From: Craspedostauros australis
Lineage: Eukaryota > Bacillariophyta > Bacillariophyceae > Mastogloiales > Achnanthaceae
Length of the DNA: 64,000 nt
Assembly (NCBI GenBank): GCA_026770025.1
Contig: JAMXDE010000029.1
Span: forward strand, 186,001 to 250,000
Direction: 5' to 3'
Shown: in pieces, positions 1 to 11,080 of the stretch
Layout of the letters: each line of letters begins with the position of its first letter
How positions within the stretch are numbered: position 1 is the first letter of the stretch
Notes under the pieces: model-generated
What the model was told of the DNA's origin: nothing
What the model saw: the letters and a program-made list of their open reading frames with translations, nothing else
Database searches by the model: none
Position numbers and translations under genes: made by a program

Positions 1-643
1 GATCTCTGCTTCACGTCTGCGTGAATGAGCATCTGTGCGGTTGGGACATGGCGCGGTGTTGCCAGCGGAGAGAGCAAGCCTGTTGGTTCACCAAGACAAC
101 ACAGCAATGAAGCAGCCCTGAAGTACTAATATGATACATAAGAGTGCTGAAGTCGATTGTTCCAGATTACAGTATTATACAGTGGAGTGCATCCATTCAT
201 ATCATATCCTCAATGACGAAAGGCAGACTGGAATGGGGATGTGGTGATGGAATTGTCCGACCAAGAACATGGATGTTTGTGGCGCTTCTCGCAAGTATTG
301 GCACACACAACACGTTCGTTCCGTCTAAGTCGCGGAAAACCAAATATTACATGTATATTACAATTCGACTACATTGATCAAACTCATATGGTAATGTGTT
401 TGTTGTTTTATTTACCAATATTAGTAAGATATATAAATCACCGCAGAACCCACTTGTGGATTGCGGTACACGCTTGGTGGTTGCTGATTGGTCGCCAACG
501 CCGCCAAGATCTCATCCCAAGAGGAGCCTTCAAGAGCATTGGCTGATCTGCAATACCATCCAAGTCACACTCGACCACATCATATGTCGGATACATAAGT
601 TCACACGCAAGTTCATGCAACAGAAAAGAAGGAAGGAAGCAAT
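1..643. other. left-edge intergenic region
   Basis: I see no convincing gene here. Short open frames overlap on both strands without protein-like composition. The right part lies just upstream of the next start codon and should hold its promoter and leader; the tract directly before the ATG is purine-rich. Confidence 0.5.
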
Positions 644-1387
644 ATGACGCTCAACGTCGCCGTGGGCTCCAAGAATCCCTGCAAGATCGACGCAGTCCGT
701 GCTGCCTTGCGAAAGGCCATGGAGGCGGCCGCCAGTGACACCAGCGACGGCGTTGACGATGCCAATAAGGCAGACAATGCTCCATCCAACAAGTCATCCA
801 TAGCCACGCTCAATCTGCAAGGATTCTCCGTCGAATCCGGCGTGCCGGACCAACCATTCGGTGACGCCGAGACCTGCGAAGGCGCCAAGAACAGGGCGCG
901 ACGTGCCCACGATGCCTACAAGGAGCAGCATGGCGAGGAACCCGACATGGCGGTCGGTTTGGAGGGTGGTTTGGAGTGGTTCAACTTCCAATTCGTCGAC
1001 AATGATAGCAGCAACAAAAAGGATACGCTTTGGTGCATGGCGTGGATGGCGATCTACGGCAGACGGACGCCCGCGATTCTCCACCACTTCCAATCGAAGG
1101 ACTGCATCGGCGCATCGCAGGACGCAGCAACCGCTGCTGCAAGCGTGCACTGCATATTCGGCACAGCAAAGACGGCGACGTTCCAGCTGCCGACGAAGCT
1201 GGTGGATCTCATTCGGGACGGGATGGAATTGGGCCACGCCGACGACAAAGTGTTCGGCCGGACGAATTCCAAGCATGGCAGCGGGACGGTCGGTGTGTTG
1301 ACCAACAACCTCATCGATCGATCGCACTATTACGAGCATGCGCTTCAGTTGGCTTTAGTTCCGTGGATCCGGCCGGATGTGTATTAA
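644..1387 (+). CDS. YjjX/DUF84-type non-canonical purine NTP phosphatase
   Basis: The 247-residue product opens with the family signature VAVGSKNPCKIDAVRAAL, and then has GVPDQPFGDAET (about residues 66-77) and a later AVGLEGGLEW strand. This is the inosine/xanthosine triphosphatase fold (ITPase superfamily, YjjX branch), which removes damaged ITP and XTP from the nucleotide pool, probably in the cytosol. The bacterial protein is about 170 residues. The extra length here comes mainly from an Asp/Ser/Asn-rich insertion at about residues 30-52 and a loop after residue 110. There is no signal peptide and no sign of an intron. The start is the first ATG after an A-rich leader. It lies tail to tail with the LRR gene. 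The family assignment is firm; substrate preference is inferred. Confidence 0.85.
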   Translation: MTLNVAVGSKNPCKIDAVRAALRKAMEAAASDTSDGVDDANKADNAPSNKSSIATLNLQGFSVESGVPDQPFGDAETCEGAKNRARRAHDAYKEQHGEEPDMAVGLEGGLEWFNFQFVDNDSSNKKDTLWCMAWMAIYGRRTPAILHHFQSKDCIGASQDAATAAASVHCIFGTAKTATFQLPTKLVDLIRDGMELGHADDKVFGRTNSKHGSGTVGVLTNNLIDRSHYYEHALQLALVPWIRPDVY

Positions 1388-1898
1388 TATAATACAATGA
1401 TACATTGATACGCTGGTAATATATGGTGTTGTCAGAATTGATCCATGGTGGGACGGGATGGGATGGAAGAAGTTGCTCCACCACGCTTGTGCAATTCAAT
1501 TGAATTCAGTTCCATGACGAAGAGACCTTCGTGGGCTGAACGGAAGGAAGCATGGCGCGAAAGTGGACCATCTCGATCATTCATTCAAACAAAGGAACAG
1601 TAGAAGATCATAGTTTGCAATGCCTCTAGATTCCGTGCTCGGATGTGTGTGTTGATTCATATTATTACATTCTACTCTGGTACTACATGTATTGCGTGGA
1701 CAGACGCACGATGCGCATTGTGATTTTGAGCTTTCTCTCTCTCTGTCGTATTCCCCACGGGCTGTTGCCTAGTGCTCTGTGACCCATGATTGTCGACGAA
1801 GCTTCTTTGCTGTTGTTGTTGTTGTCGCTGCCGTTGTTAATACTCGTATGTTGGCTTTATCTTCGCCCGAAGATCCCGTTGGTCATCGTCGTTGTAAG
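1388..1898. other. convergent intergenic spacer
   Basis: This spacer separates the 3' ends of two converging genes. It holds a short CT-rich run near 1733 and no open frame with protein-like content, so it is probably the two 3' UTRs. Confidence 0.5.
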
Positions 1899-3548
1899 TT
1901 AATAGCACGTGCAGCAACTGCAATCGACGTTGGCACAATCCGCCGTGATCTCCATCATGGCACGACCATCGCACAATGCGTTGAGCGATCCAGTGAGCTG
2001 CGGATTACCGTGCAGAGTGAGGACGGTGAGGTCGTTGAGATACTGGATGGCCTCCGGGATGGTCCCGCTGAAGTCGTTGTTGTCGAGACGCAGCTGCGCG
2101 TACGTGGGCGTGACCGTCATGCCATCGAGCTGGAAGAGGGCATCGAGGGTGCCGGTCAGCATGTTGCTTTGCAGTTCGAGGACGTCGAGCTTGCGCAGGT
2201 TGGCCAGGCAGGACGGCAGTTCGCCGTGCAGCTCGTTGGAGTCCAGACTGAGTCCCTCGAGGTTGCGCAGGAGGCACATTTCGGCCGGGATTTTGCCCGT
2301 CAGACCATTGTTGCCTGCGGGGGACGAGTAGATCGTGGGAAAGATGGTTCAGTGCAAGTGCAAGTGTGAGATGGAATGTTGCATGGGCATGGGCATGGCT
2401 GGTAGTGCTTTGGGAATTGCATTGGAAAGAGGAGAGAAGGAAGCAAATTGTCATTCCGATCATCATCATCATCATCATCATCGCCATTGTCATCGCTGTC
2501 GTCGTAGACGTTTGTTGTCTGTGTGTCTGCGAACCGATCAAGTCAACAACCAACTGGCCGAGTAGTCATAAACAACCAAGAGCAACCAACAAAGCAGATC
2601 GAATGCAAACAATCACAAACACCAACACAATCAATTACAATCATAGAACGTACCCAGCCCCAAACTGGATGCAGCGTGATCATCTTGATTGGCCTGATAC
2701 CGGCAGACCTGCACGCCGTACCACAGGCACTCATCTTCGGCAAAGTCCTTCCAACCATGCGAGAATCCCCACGTGTCGCCGCTGAGGTCATGGTAGGTGG
2801 ACATCATGGAGAAGCGCTGCACGATGCCGAACTCATCCGTGCGATTTTCCGCCACGACGAGCTGCAGCGCCTGGTGCTGAGCGGAGTCGGGATCCAGCAG
2901 CTTGGATGGATCGTCGAGCAACGGTGCGATGATCTGGAAGGCAGCAGAACCTTGCAGAGCGGTCGTCGGTGCCATGGTGGGCGCCGCGGTGGGTGCCACG
3001 GTGGGCGGTGAAGTGGGCAGCGAAGTGGAGAGAGGCTCCGTGGGTGAAGCAACCGGGCTGTCGGTGCCACCACTGTCACCGCCAGTGACAAGATCCTCCT
3101 CCGCATTGGCACCCTCCGGTGCTGCCCTGGAGCTCCCGTTGTTGTCGGACCCGGTCTGGGTGACCAGGAGAGAGACGAGAACGGCGATGACCATGATGGT
3201 GAGGCACAGCGCACCGCCAAGACGGAACTTCTGCTTGCGACCCCTGCGCTTTTCGTCCTCCACGACGTCATCGACGAGGATGCCCTCCGTGCCGTTGCCT
3301 CTCATCTCATCATCGTCGATCTCCACCTCCACGGTGTCCCTTGGAACTTGGCCATGCTCCGCATCGAAGCCCTCCAACGCCAAAGAGTCGTTGGCCGCCA
3401 TGGGGGCATCTTGCTGTCGCAGGATGCGGTTGGATGTCACGTGATCGATCTCGATCTCCTCCGCGCCGCCGCCGCACATGTTGTCCAAGGCGCTGAACAT
3501 GTCGTTGCCGTCCTGCGCGTTGCCGTCGCTGCACCCGTACGATGCCAT
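1899..3548 (-). CDS. membrane-anchored leucine-rich-repeat protein, two exons
   Basis: Exon 1 is 3548-2654 and exon 2 is 2314-1899. The intron (2653-2315, 339 nt) starts GTACGT and ends CCCCCGCAG, and it joins GLG to NNGLTGKIPAEM in frame, giving 436 residues. Order of parts: acidic cytosolic N terminus; basic stop KRRGRKQK; one membrane helix (about 110-130); Ser/Pro/Thr linker with VAPTAAPTMAPT; a cap with WYGVQVC; about four LRRs (LRRs read NNGLTGKIP, SNELHGELP, NNDFSGTIP); and a CSCCTCY end. This is the common diatom receptor-like LRR layout without a kinase, type II in the membrane with the LRRs outside or in the lumen. The ligand is unknown. The upstream region on the minus strand is CA-rich. 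Confidence 0.85.
2459..2482. repeat. (ATC)8 microsatellite
   Basis: Eight perfect ATC units lie inside the intron of the LRR gene and may help explain its length. Confidence 0.9.
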
Positions 3549-6500
3549 CGTGTCCTGTCTCTTGCTGATTGTACGTGTATGGAAAGTGACACAAGTGTAT
3601 TGGTATTGGGATTGGTATTGAGATTGGTGGTAGTACGGGTAGCAGTGCTCGCCTCAATTTATGACTGGCTGGGCAGTTGCGATGTGGCGTTGGGATGTGG
3701 CGGTGCTGCGATAGATGCAGCCACGAAGTCAACTGGAACGAGAAAGTCAAAAGCGAAGGCGGCCTGTTATGTTCGGCGACGAAGATTCTTGCTTGGTGGA
3801 CTCGTAAAAAGGGGAGAATAGAGACCGATGTCGTAGTCGTCGTTGTTGTGGTGGTGGTCTTTCCTGATGCTTTTGTGTTGCACCGGCAGATGTATTCACA
3901 CTTGCGAATGCTATTGTTATCTAATCAGAGCTTCTGTAGTATGAGTGAGAGAGCACACTATGGCACAGAAAGAGAAAGAAGCAGAAGAGATGGGCTGGTC
4001 CTGCTGATGCCAAACGAGAGAATGGGAAAACTGTGAATGCGATGAACACGCACGATCCCCTCCCCTGCGATCAAGAAGATCTCAACACAGAGGAGTGATG
4101 TTCCGTTTCTTGCCGGTCCTCTGCGTGTTCATTGCCCTTGCCCCGTCTTGCCCTGTCTTGTCCTTGCCAATTTGGTGAGCGCTTTCGCTGTCACATCGCT
4201 CGCTCAGCCGTTGCTTTCGTCGTTCATCCAACCACCCACCCGTTCATCCATCCGATTCATTGGTTCCTCTCATCGCGCTTCACCTCGACACCACAACCGT
4301 CGCCTGATTTTACCTCCAACCGACAAACGGACAAATAGCATCGTCAACAAGATCACCAATTTTTGACCTCGAAATTGTGGAGGCAGAATCCAGTTTTCCA
4401 TGTGCAAGTGGCAGTGAATGTCACAGTCGGCGCTCTATCGTGTTGAACGGTTTCGTATCCGATCGTGACTTGTAAGTGTATCATTTAAAATAATGCGACA
4501 TGAGTACAATTAATCCAAGATATTCGGCAAATCGCGCTACGTTTTTAATTGCCATGTATTTAGTCTGTATGTCATTCCGTTAAATCTGTCACGTGGGTCG
4601 GAAGCGTGACCCATTTTCTTTCTTTCATGTTCCTCAAGAATGAAATGTCAATGTGACCGTTAGGTTGCTGATCGTTCGCCAACACGATCAACTCTGATCA
4701 ACTGCAATTAACGCCAGCCACGCTTTCGGCATCAGTATTCACATTTTATCAATGACATTTTTGATTCAAGCAACACGGCCTGTGTTGCGTTCTGTGCGTG
4801 TTTGTGCGCGTTGTTGGTGACAGCAAGTTGTTTTTCAGAACGTCATCACCGAAATGCCAAACGCAGAAACGGCGTTTGTCACAGACATCACTCGAGCATT
4901 TTCGGAGACTTTTTCAGCCACATGCTTCCGACCTCGTTAACACGGTGGTGGCGAGTGCCAAGAATGCCATCCGCTCTCGTGATCACAGCCAAGCCGAACT
5001 GACCGCCACAAGGATAGGAAGTCAGTGATGTTGCATGCAGGAAAGCGCACCCCTGTCTGCCTCTTTCCCTCTCCTGATCTCTTTTCTTGTGTGGATGATT
5101 TGTCACCCGCCCCCCTGCTCCTCTCTTGATGTTTGGTTCCGAGCACAAGGAACAGAATTGAAGCGGTGATCACCAACAATGGAGAACTGGCATCCATGTC
5201 CCGTTTCGGGGCGAGAGCACAATCATCCTCACAACAACACGAGATATGTGTTTGGCATCCACAGACTGCATTAGAGTTGGCGTGCGTATCTGCATCCATA
5301 GTCGTAGTCGTTGCGGTTGCCCAAGAACATCCCCAAGATGATGAATCTCATTGTCTGTGAGTACGTGTACTCGATCTCTCTGGAGAGTACATCCATTTGC
5401 ATCTGCACCTTCGGTTGCAACTGCGAGTTTGCATGTTTGCCACACCTGGACAGGTGGGCGATTTCCTCTCTTGCTACCTTCGTGTTGCTCATGCAAACGA
5501 CTGGTGTTGTGCGTGTATCTGGAGAGCACTGTCCTCTCCTCTGGTGCGTGTATCCGGAGAGCACTGTCCTCTCCTCTGGTGCGCGTACGAACTGGCTGGT
5601 ATAACACGATGTATCGTAAGTCTATGTACGTATCAACGCGCAAAAGTCAACATGTTTGAGAGCATGAGGCGCACTTGGACATCGTCAGGAGTACTCTCTA
5701 GTCAGCAATTCGCAAGCTCTGCCAGTTCGTGGGACAGGAGATAATTAACCAAGAAGCCGTGGTGTCACGTGACAAGATATCCCAATTGTCATGATTATCC
5801 AATTTTACCCTGCCTTTGATCAAATACAACGAAAACAACACCAACAACGACAGGAACCACAACGACGGCAGCTGCAACCACGACAAAGAACACCATGAAG
5901 ACGCGCAAACGCAAAAGACAAACTGCACAAGAGCGCCCGATCAACATCACCCAACACAACGCTGACAAAAATCAAAGGGCACAAACCAATAGAGGAGCTC
6001 AAGGCGCAAACACACAGCCCACACGCAATACTCCGCAAGAGGAAGAAGGAGATCAACAACCACTCCGCGCCACCGGCTGAGACCAATTCCGTGAAGGAAG
6101 GGCGCTCTCTTTTTCCGCAACTCGATTCCTCTCTTGCCGTGTTCTTGGCCACAACTGGCGTCGTCTGCGAAGAATCACGACGCTTCGCGAAACACCAGAA
6201 CGGATCTTGGGAAGCTTCACGAAGCAAGAAGCGCCCGCACAGTGATTGCTCCGTCGGAGCGGCGCGGAATCTCTTCGTTTGGGGGTACCTCGTACTTCAC
6301 TCCGCCTCTCTTGGTTTGGCTGGCTTGATTTGGGGCTTCTCTTGGCCTGCTCCGCCACGTTCCCACAAAGCACCCCCAGCGGTCAAGCACACAACAACCT
6401 CCACATCAATTTGCTCTGCGCTCCACGAAGCCGCATCGGATCGCATCACTCCGACACGAAGCCTTGCCTCATCGCCAACGGCCGAGACATCGGGAGACAC

Positions 6501-7163
6501 CAAAACGAAACGAAAGCGCAAGGAACATCTCCGAGTGCGGCCTGCTCATCGTCCCCGTGTCACGAGGTTACTGCACGGACATCACCACACAAGAACACAA
6601 CAAACCAGAGCAGAGCAAAAAGCGATTGTTCACTCTGCAAATACTCTTGCTGGGCTCACACCGTGCTCCCGCCCAATCCGACTCGTACTCGTGCTTGGAC
6701 TCGTGTCCGTACCCAACCGCCAGTACTTGTGGAACAGAAAAACGGCAGGACAACAAAAGGCCCAAAACCACCAAACACCGCACGACCAAAACACCATTGC
6801 GGGTAACGGCTGTGTCCCCAACCGGCACAAACCGCGATACTCCATCACCGCCGCTGGCGCAGGCAGACACCAACACGACACCAACAAAACCGCCCTTTTC
6901 GTTTCCGAATTTTTTCGTTGAGCTGTGCACGCCTGAAGCCTCACGCGGCGATTGCGCAGACGACAAACAAACAAACAACTTCCTGAGACGAGACGAGACG
7001 AGAACACGAGCGGAGGAGACACAAGAGCCAGAGACCTCAACCCAACCAACCAACCAACCAACCATCTGTAGAGGTGTCACGAGGCACAGGCGAACAGAGC
7101 AGAGCAGAGCACTCCACATCCCATCAAACGCACACGCACACGCCTGCTCCGCAATCTCCCACC
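3549..7163. other. long intergenic region with an A/C-rich right half
   Basis: I see no gene I can support in these 3.6 kb. 4480-4780 is AT-richer than its surroundings. 5820-7163 is rich in A and C and poor in T on the + strand, which removes stop codons and creates several overlapping open frames of 140-276 codons. None has domain-like content, and the tract probably serves as promoter and 5' leader of the PH-domain gene. Confidence 0.45.
5511..5580. repeat. 35-bp tandem duplication
   Basis: Two adjacent 35-bp copies, each beginning GCGTGTATC and differing by one base (T/C), stand head to tail; a third copy starts at 5581 and breaks off after a few bases. Confidence 0.9.
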
Positions 7164-9381
7164 ATGGAAATCCCAGCCATCCCTGCGGACACGTCCATGC
7201 CATCGAGCAATGACAGCGTCATCAGCACCCCAAACGATGCGCTGGAGCTGACTCTCGTCCGCTCCACCGACAGCGGTGGACAGGGATCCGCCATCATCTT
7301 CAATGAAAACGCTGTCGTCGTCCAGGGTGAAGGCGCCGTCAGCACCTCCAACAACGCGTCGCATCCTCCATCACCGCAACGACCGCACAACGCAGCCTCC
7401 ATCAGCAGCTCTCCCTCTTCCGCCCAGCGGGGAGTGGGGATACGACCACCGGCGCCCTCCATCATCACGACCACGGCAACGGCTGGAGCAACGACACCTG
7501 TATCAGCGACGACGCCCACGACACCAACTACAAGAATTGACGACTCCTCGCAGACGGGCAACCCATTTGAAACGCTGGCATCTCAAGCATCCGCCGCTTC
7601 TGCGCAGGCAGCCGGCAACCCATTCGATTCCCCCACCCTGCGGTACAAAGACTCCGTATTTCAAGCCTACGACCACACGTCGAGCATCGCAACAGCGAGC
7701 ACGCCGCATCCACATCCACAGCATCAGTCACAAGCCACGTCCACCCCAACACAGACGCAGCCGCAGCCAAATCCTCAGCATACTCCAGTGGCTCGATCAC
7801 ATGCGTCTGCCCTGCAACAATCCACGCCGGCCAATCCCAACATGAGCAGTGGCTACCATTCGGATCTCAACCCGGCAGCTGATGGACTGGATGAGATTTC
7901 GCATGGGGACACTGTGGGTTCCACCGTCACCAGCACGGACGGCACCAATACCATCAACGTCCATCCAAATGTTGGTCACAGCGCCGCCGGCGGCAGTCTC
8001 AATACGAACACAAGGCCTGGCATGGTTGGCCGTATTGCGTCTGGTAACATGTCGGCCAATCCAAATGGCAACGCAGTAGCCAACGAACGCAGACAGCAGC
8101 AGAAGATTGCCAAGGTGCGTATCCTCATGATCATGAAGAACATTGTTGCCTTAGTCGCAGCCATGGTAGTGAATGAATGGCGATGATGGTACTGCCTGCA
8201 ACTGCGGGCGTACTCGTCTTGAGAATGGCCAACGGAGGAGTACTGATTCAAGCTCGAGACTCCGAGGACTGCTTACATGCACTCGTATCTCAATCGCTTC
8301 ACTCATCTCACCACTTGATACTAACCCTTCATACGATCTATGATCGTTTAACTCATGCGTATGCCAACACATCGGCGCACCCTGGCCCAACCATGTCCCT
8401 GCCACTATTTTACCGCTCGGCTTGCAGAGATTGTCCTCCAGAGGCCGATCCGGGTCGCTGGGCGAGGACGGCATCCCCGAGGGCGTCCTCATCTGCGGAT
8501 CCCTGCAAAAGCTCGGCCGCAATGGGAAGTGGCAAACCCGCTGGTTCGAAACCGACGGCGAGTGTCTGTCGTACTACAAAAGCAGCCAACGTATGAAGCT
8601 GCTCGCAACCCTCGACCTCACGAAGGTGGGATCCGTCGTTATCGACCACGCTGATCCAACTGGATGTGCCTTCGTCATCAATATCCAGGAACGTCCATAC
8701 AGATTGCGCGCCGATGGTAAGGTCACCTGCATGGACTGGGTCATCACTCTCAACCGAGTCAAGGAGGCGAGGAACCAAGAAGGAAATGTCAAGCTGCTCC
8801 TCCCCAACAAACGAGGGATTCACCAGCAACCGCCGGATCTACTTTCGGATAACATCACGCCACGCGTTGTGGTTGTCGCAAATCGTGAAAGAACCAGGGC
8901 GGTGGATGACATCAACTCGTGGGAGCAGGCCGCCATTTCCCAATCCGAGCACTCGGGATCAACGACCAGCTACTTCCAAGGCGGAACGGCTCCGGCCAAT
9001 TCGTCGAGGTTGGCGCGATGGCAGAAGCCTCGCACCTCCATGTCACGCTTCGCGCGCAAGGTGTTGACGTGGGCAAGGAGCCTGCGAACTCTCAGCTGCA
9101 CGGATGCGCGATCGCAAGTCATGGAGCGGCCGACGCATCCACCACAACACAGCAACGACCAGGAGCAGGACCGTTCCAACCCTGCCGTGCCATATTCGGC
9201 GCAACCCAACACGAAGGATGCCGCGCATGTGGCTTGGGTTGGCAAGGAGACATCGGCCACCGAAATGATGGGCATCTCGTCCGTGCTTCCAAAAGACCAG
9301 TCTGTCTCTGACTCTGCCACCAGCGGTGCGAATAGCAACGATGATGTTGACAGCGACGAGGAGCCGCGCGAGCTTTCGTAA
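7164..9381 (+). CDS. PH-domain protein with NPF motifs, two exons
   Basis: Exon 1 is 7164-8114 and exon 2 is 8428-9381. The intron (313 nt, GTGCGT to CTTGCAG) falls between codons and gives 634 residues. The start has a strong context, CACCATGG. The N-terminal 317 residues are Ser/Thr/Pro/Gln-rich and probably disordered, with two NPF motifs (NPFETL at about 133, NPFDSP at about 152) of the kind bound by EH domains of endocytic adaptors. Exon 2 encodes a pleckstrin-homology domain at about 335-433, with GSLQKLGRNGKWQTRWFE, the strand SYYKS and the closing helix Trp in CMDWVITL. A low-complexity tail follows. A role in phosphoinositide-dependent membrane traffic is inferred from this pairing. 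No catalytic domain is visible. Confidence 0.8.
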
Positions 9382-10761
9382 GCCATCGAATACGAACAGC
9401 GGTGTCAAGGCTGAATGGGACCATGTCTGTGTGCAACACATCGCCCCGGCTTTCGCAGATGCCGTTGCTCTGACGGCAGTTTCGGTTCGATTCCTGTAGC
9501 TTTTGCCAGTCCACCATGCGGGAATCTCATCTCGTTTCCACACGGTGTTCGGTGGCAACTGCCGTCAATCAATCTGTACGCCAGAATGGGTGCACCGCAA
9601 AGCTTGCCCTAACCCATGTCCGCAGCCACGGGCACCGCTGCGGCCACGCCCAGGCCCACAAACCGGAGCGACACCGCAGCGGTTTCATCCGCATCTGCAA
9701 CTTGAGATCAACCCAAGAAGATTCCGTCACGGCATGATCTCCGCACTGTTCGTCCTGTGTGAGACAAGGTGGTCGGCACTGTTGAGATCACCGAATTCAA
9801 CGATAGCGTGCTTTGATACGGCGCAATCCCTCAGGACGCGACATACTGCAACACCATACCAAAACAAGCCATATTCCACAACACAGCACAAACCAAACCA
9901 AAACAATGGGGTCGAAGGCAAAGGCCGGAGACGGCGGTGATCCAGCGTGCGGATCCTGTTCATCAACTGAATCGGTATGTCTCTCGCGTGCTTCCCCGCA
10001 TATCTACATGTCCATCTGTTATAAACTTATATGAGTGAATGAAGGAACGAACGAACCGGCAAATGAACGAATGGATGAATCGCCGAGCAAAGCACAGCAC
10101 AGCCGCAAAAGCCCTGCTTGGCATGCAAATAGTGTCTAGCAGAAGGAGTGGTTTGCAGCAGGGCCACCCAAAACAAACCATCCGATGATGCTTCCAACCT
10201 GCTTTCCAGCTCGCCAAATTTCTCCATCGTCGACCCGGACCCGTACGGACATCACTCCCTAAATGTACCTGTGACAACAAGTAAATGTCAACTTTCTTTA
10301 CAAACCTCGGCACCTGCACACGTGCAAACTCATATCGTTGGTTGACACGACCACAGATTGCATTGTATCTCAGCTGATTGATGGAGTGTTGGCACAAGAG
10401 CCCGTGAATTCATGGAACAACCAAGTCCAAGATAGAGACCGCGACCACCTCCCACCACGCAACGGCATTGTGTTCCTGTCTGATCCCACGCAATTGCTTT
10501 TCGGAGAGAGGTATCGAGTGTTTGCAGGACCACCCAGCCAAGGCACAGAAAAGAACAGACTATTCTGGAGAACATATTTGCAACAAGCAGCAGTGTCCTG
10601 CGTCCACCTTCCCGCGGAAGAGACGCACGGGCTCCGGTGAAATACGCGATCGGATGTTGCAATGTTTCGAGAGCTTTGAGATATGGTCACGCAATTTGGA
10701 GAAGAGTATGGGCCGTGATGTGATGGTTTCATGTCCGTCTTCCATACCAATACTCGTACAG
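9382..10761. other. intergenic region, with possible upstream parts of the GT61 locus
   Basis: 9382-10330 shows nothing I can support. From about 10338 to 10640 an open frame contains NGIVFLSDPTQLLFGERY and then FWRTYLQQAAV. It could be an upstream exon of the glycosyltransferase remnant that follows, but it lacks an ATG and I recognise no motif in it. Confidence 0.35.
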
Positions 10762-11080
10762 ACTGCCTGTCATGTTTGTCGACAAAATGCTATTGCGAGA
10801 ACAGATAGAGGTGTTCTCCAACATCGACATTCTGTTGTCGCCGCACGGTGCGCAACTGATGTCAATCCCCTTCATGCCTCGTTGCAGCTCAATGATAGAG
10901 GTGTTTCCGTTTTCCTACGACTGGAACGAATACCACGGTACGCTGGCAGCACTGTCCGGTGTGAATCACTCGTACGTCTACCTTGGAGAGGATCCGTATG
11001 CGGAAACCCTTCCCGTCAAAGGCACAATACAGGCGAGATTGTCCGCTCGAAGTTGTTGTGTGCACCTGCACGTCCGATGA
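10762..11080 (+). pseudogene. glycosyltransferase family 61 (DUF563) C-terminal part, probably decayed
   Basis: This stretch encodes REQIEVFSNIDILLSPHGAQ, then IPFMPRCSSMIEVFPFSYDW and LSGVNHSYVYL, the C-terminal signature of family 61 glycosyltransferases of the Golgi. A full enzyme is usually over 400 residues, but only about 106 lie in this frame. An acceptor-like ACAG ends at 10761; using it with a GTGAAA donor at 10637 keeps the frame open, but the model lacks an ATG and most of the N-terminal half. The supposed intron itself contains enzyme-like pieces (DMVTQFGEEYGP) in another frame bounded by stops. A degraded gene therefore fits better than a spliced one. Domain identity is fairly sure; gene status is not. 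Confidence 0.5.

Noticed and set aside
6091-7213. Overlapping frames of 186-276 codons (+)
   Set aside because: The tract is poor in T, so stops are rare in every + frame. Products are Thr/Asn/Arg/Pro-rich and lack domains.
9483-9500. GGTTCGATTCC, like a tRNA B box
   Set aside because: The flanks do not form a T stem and no cloverleaf is visible.
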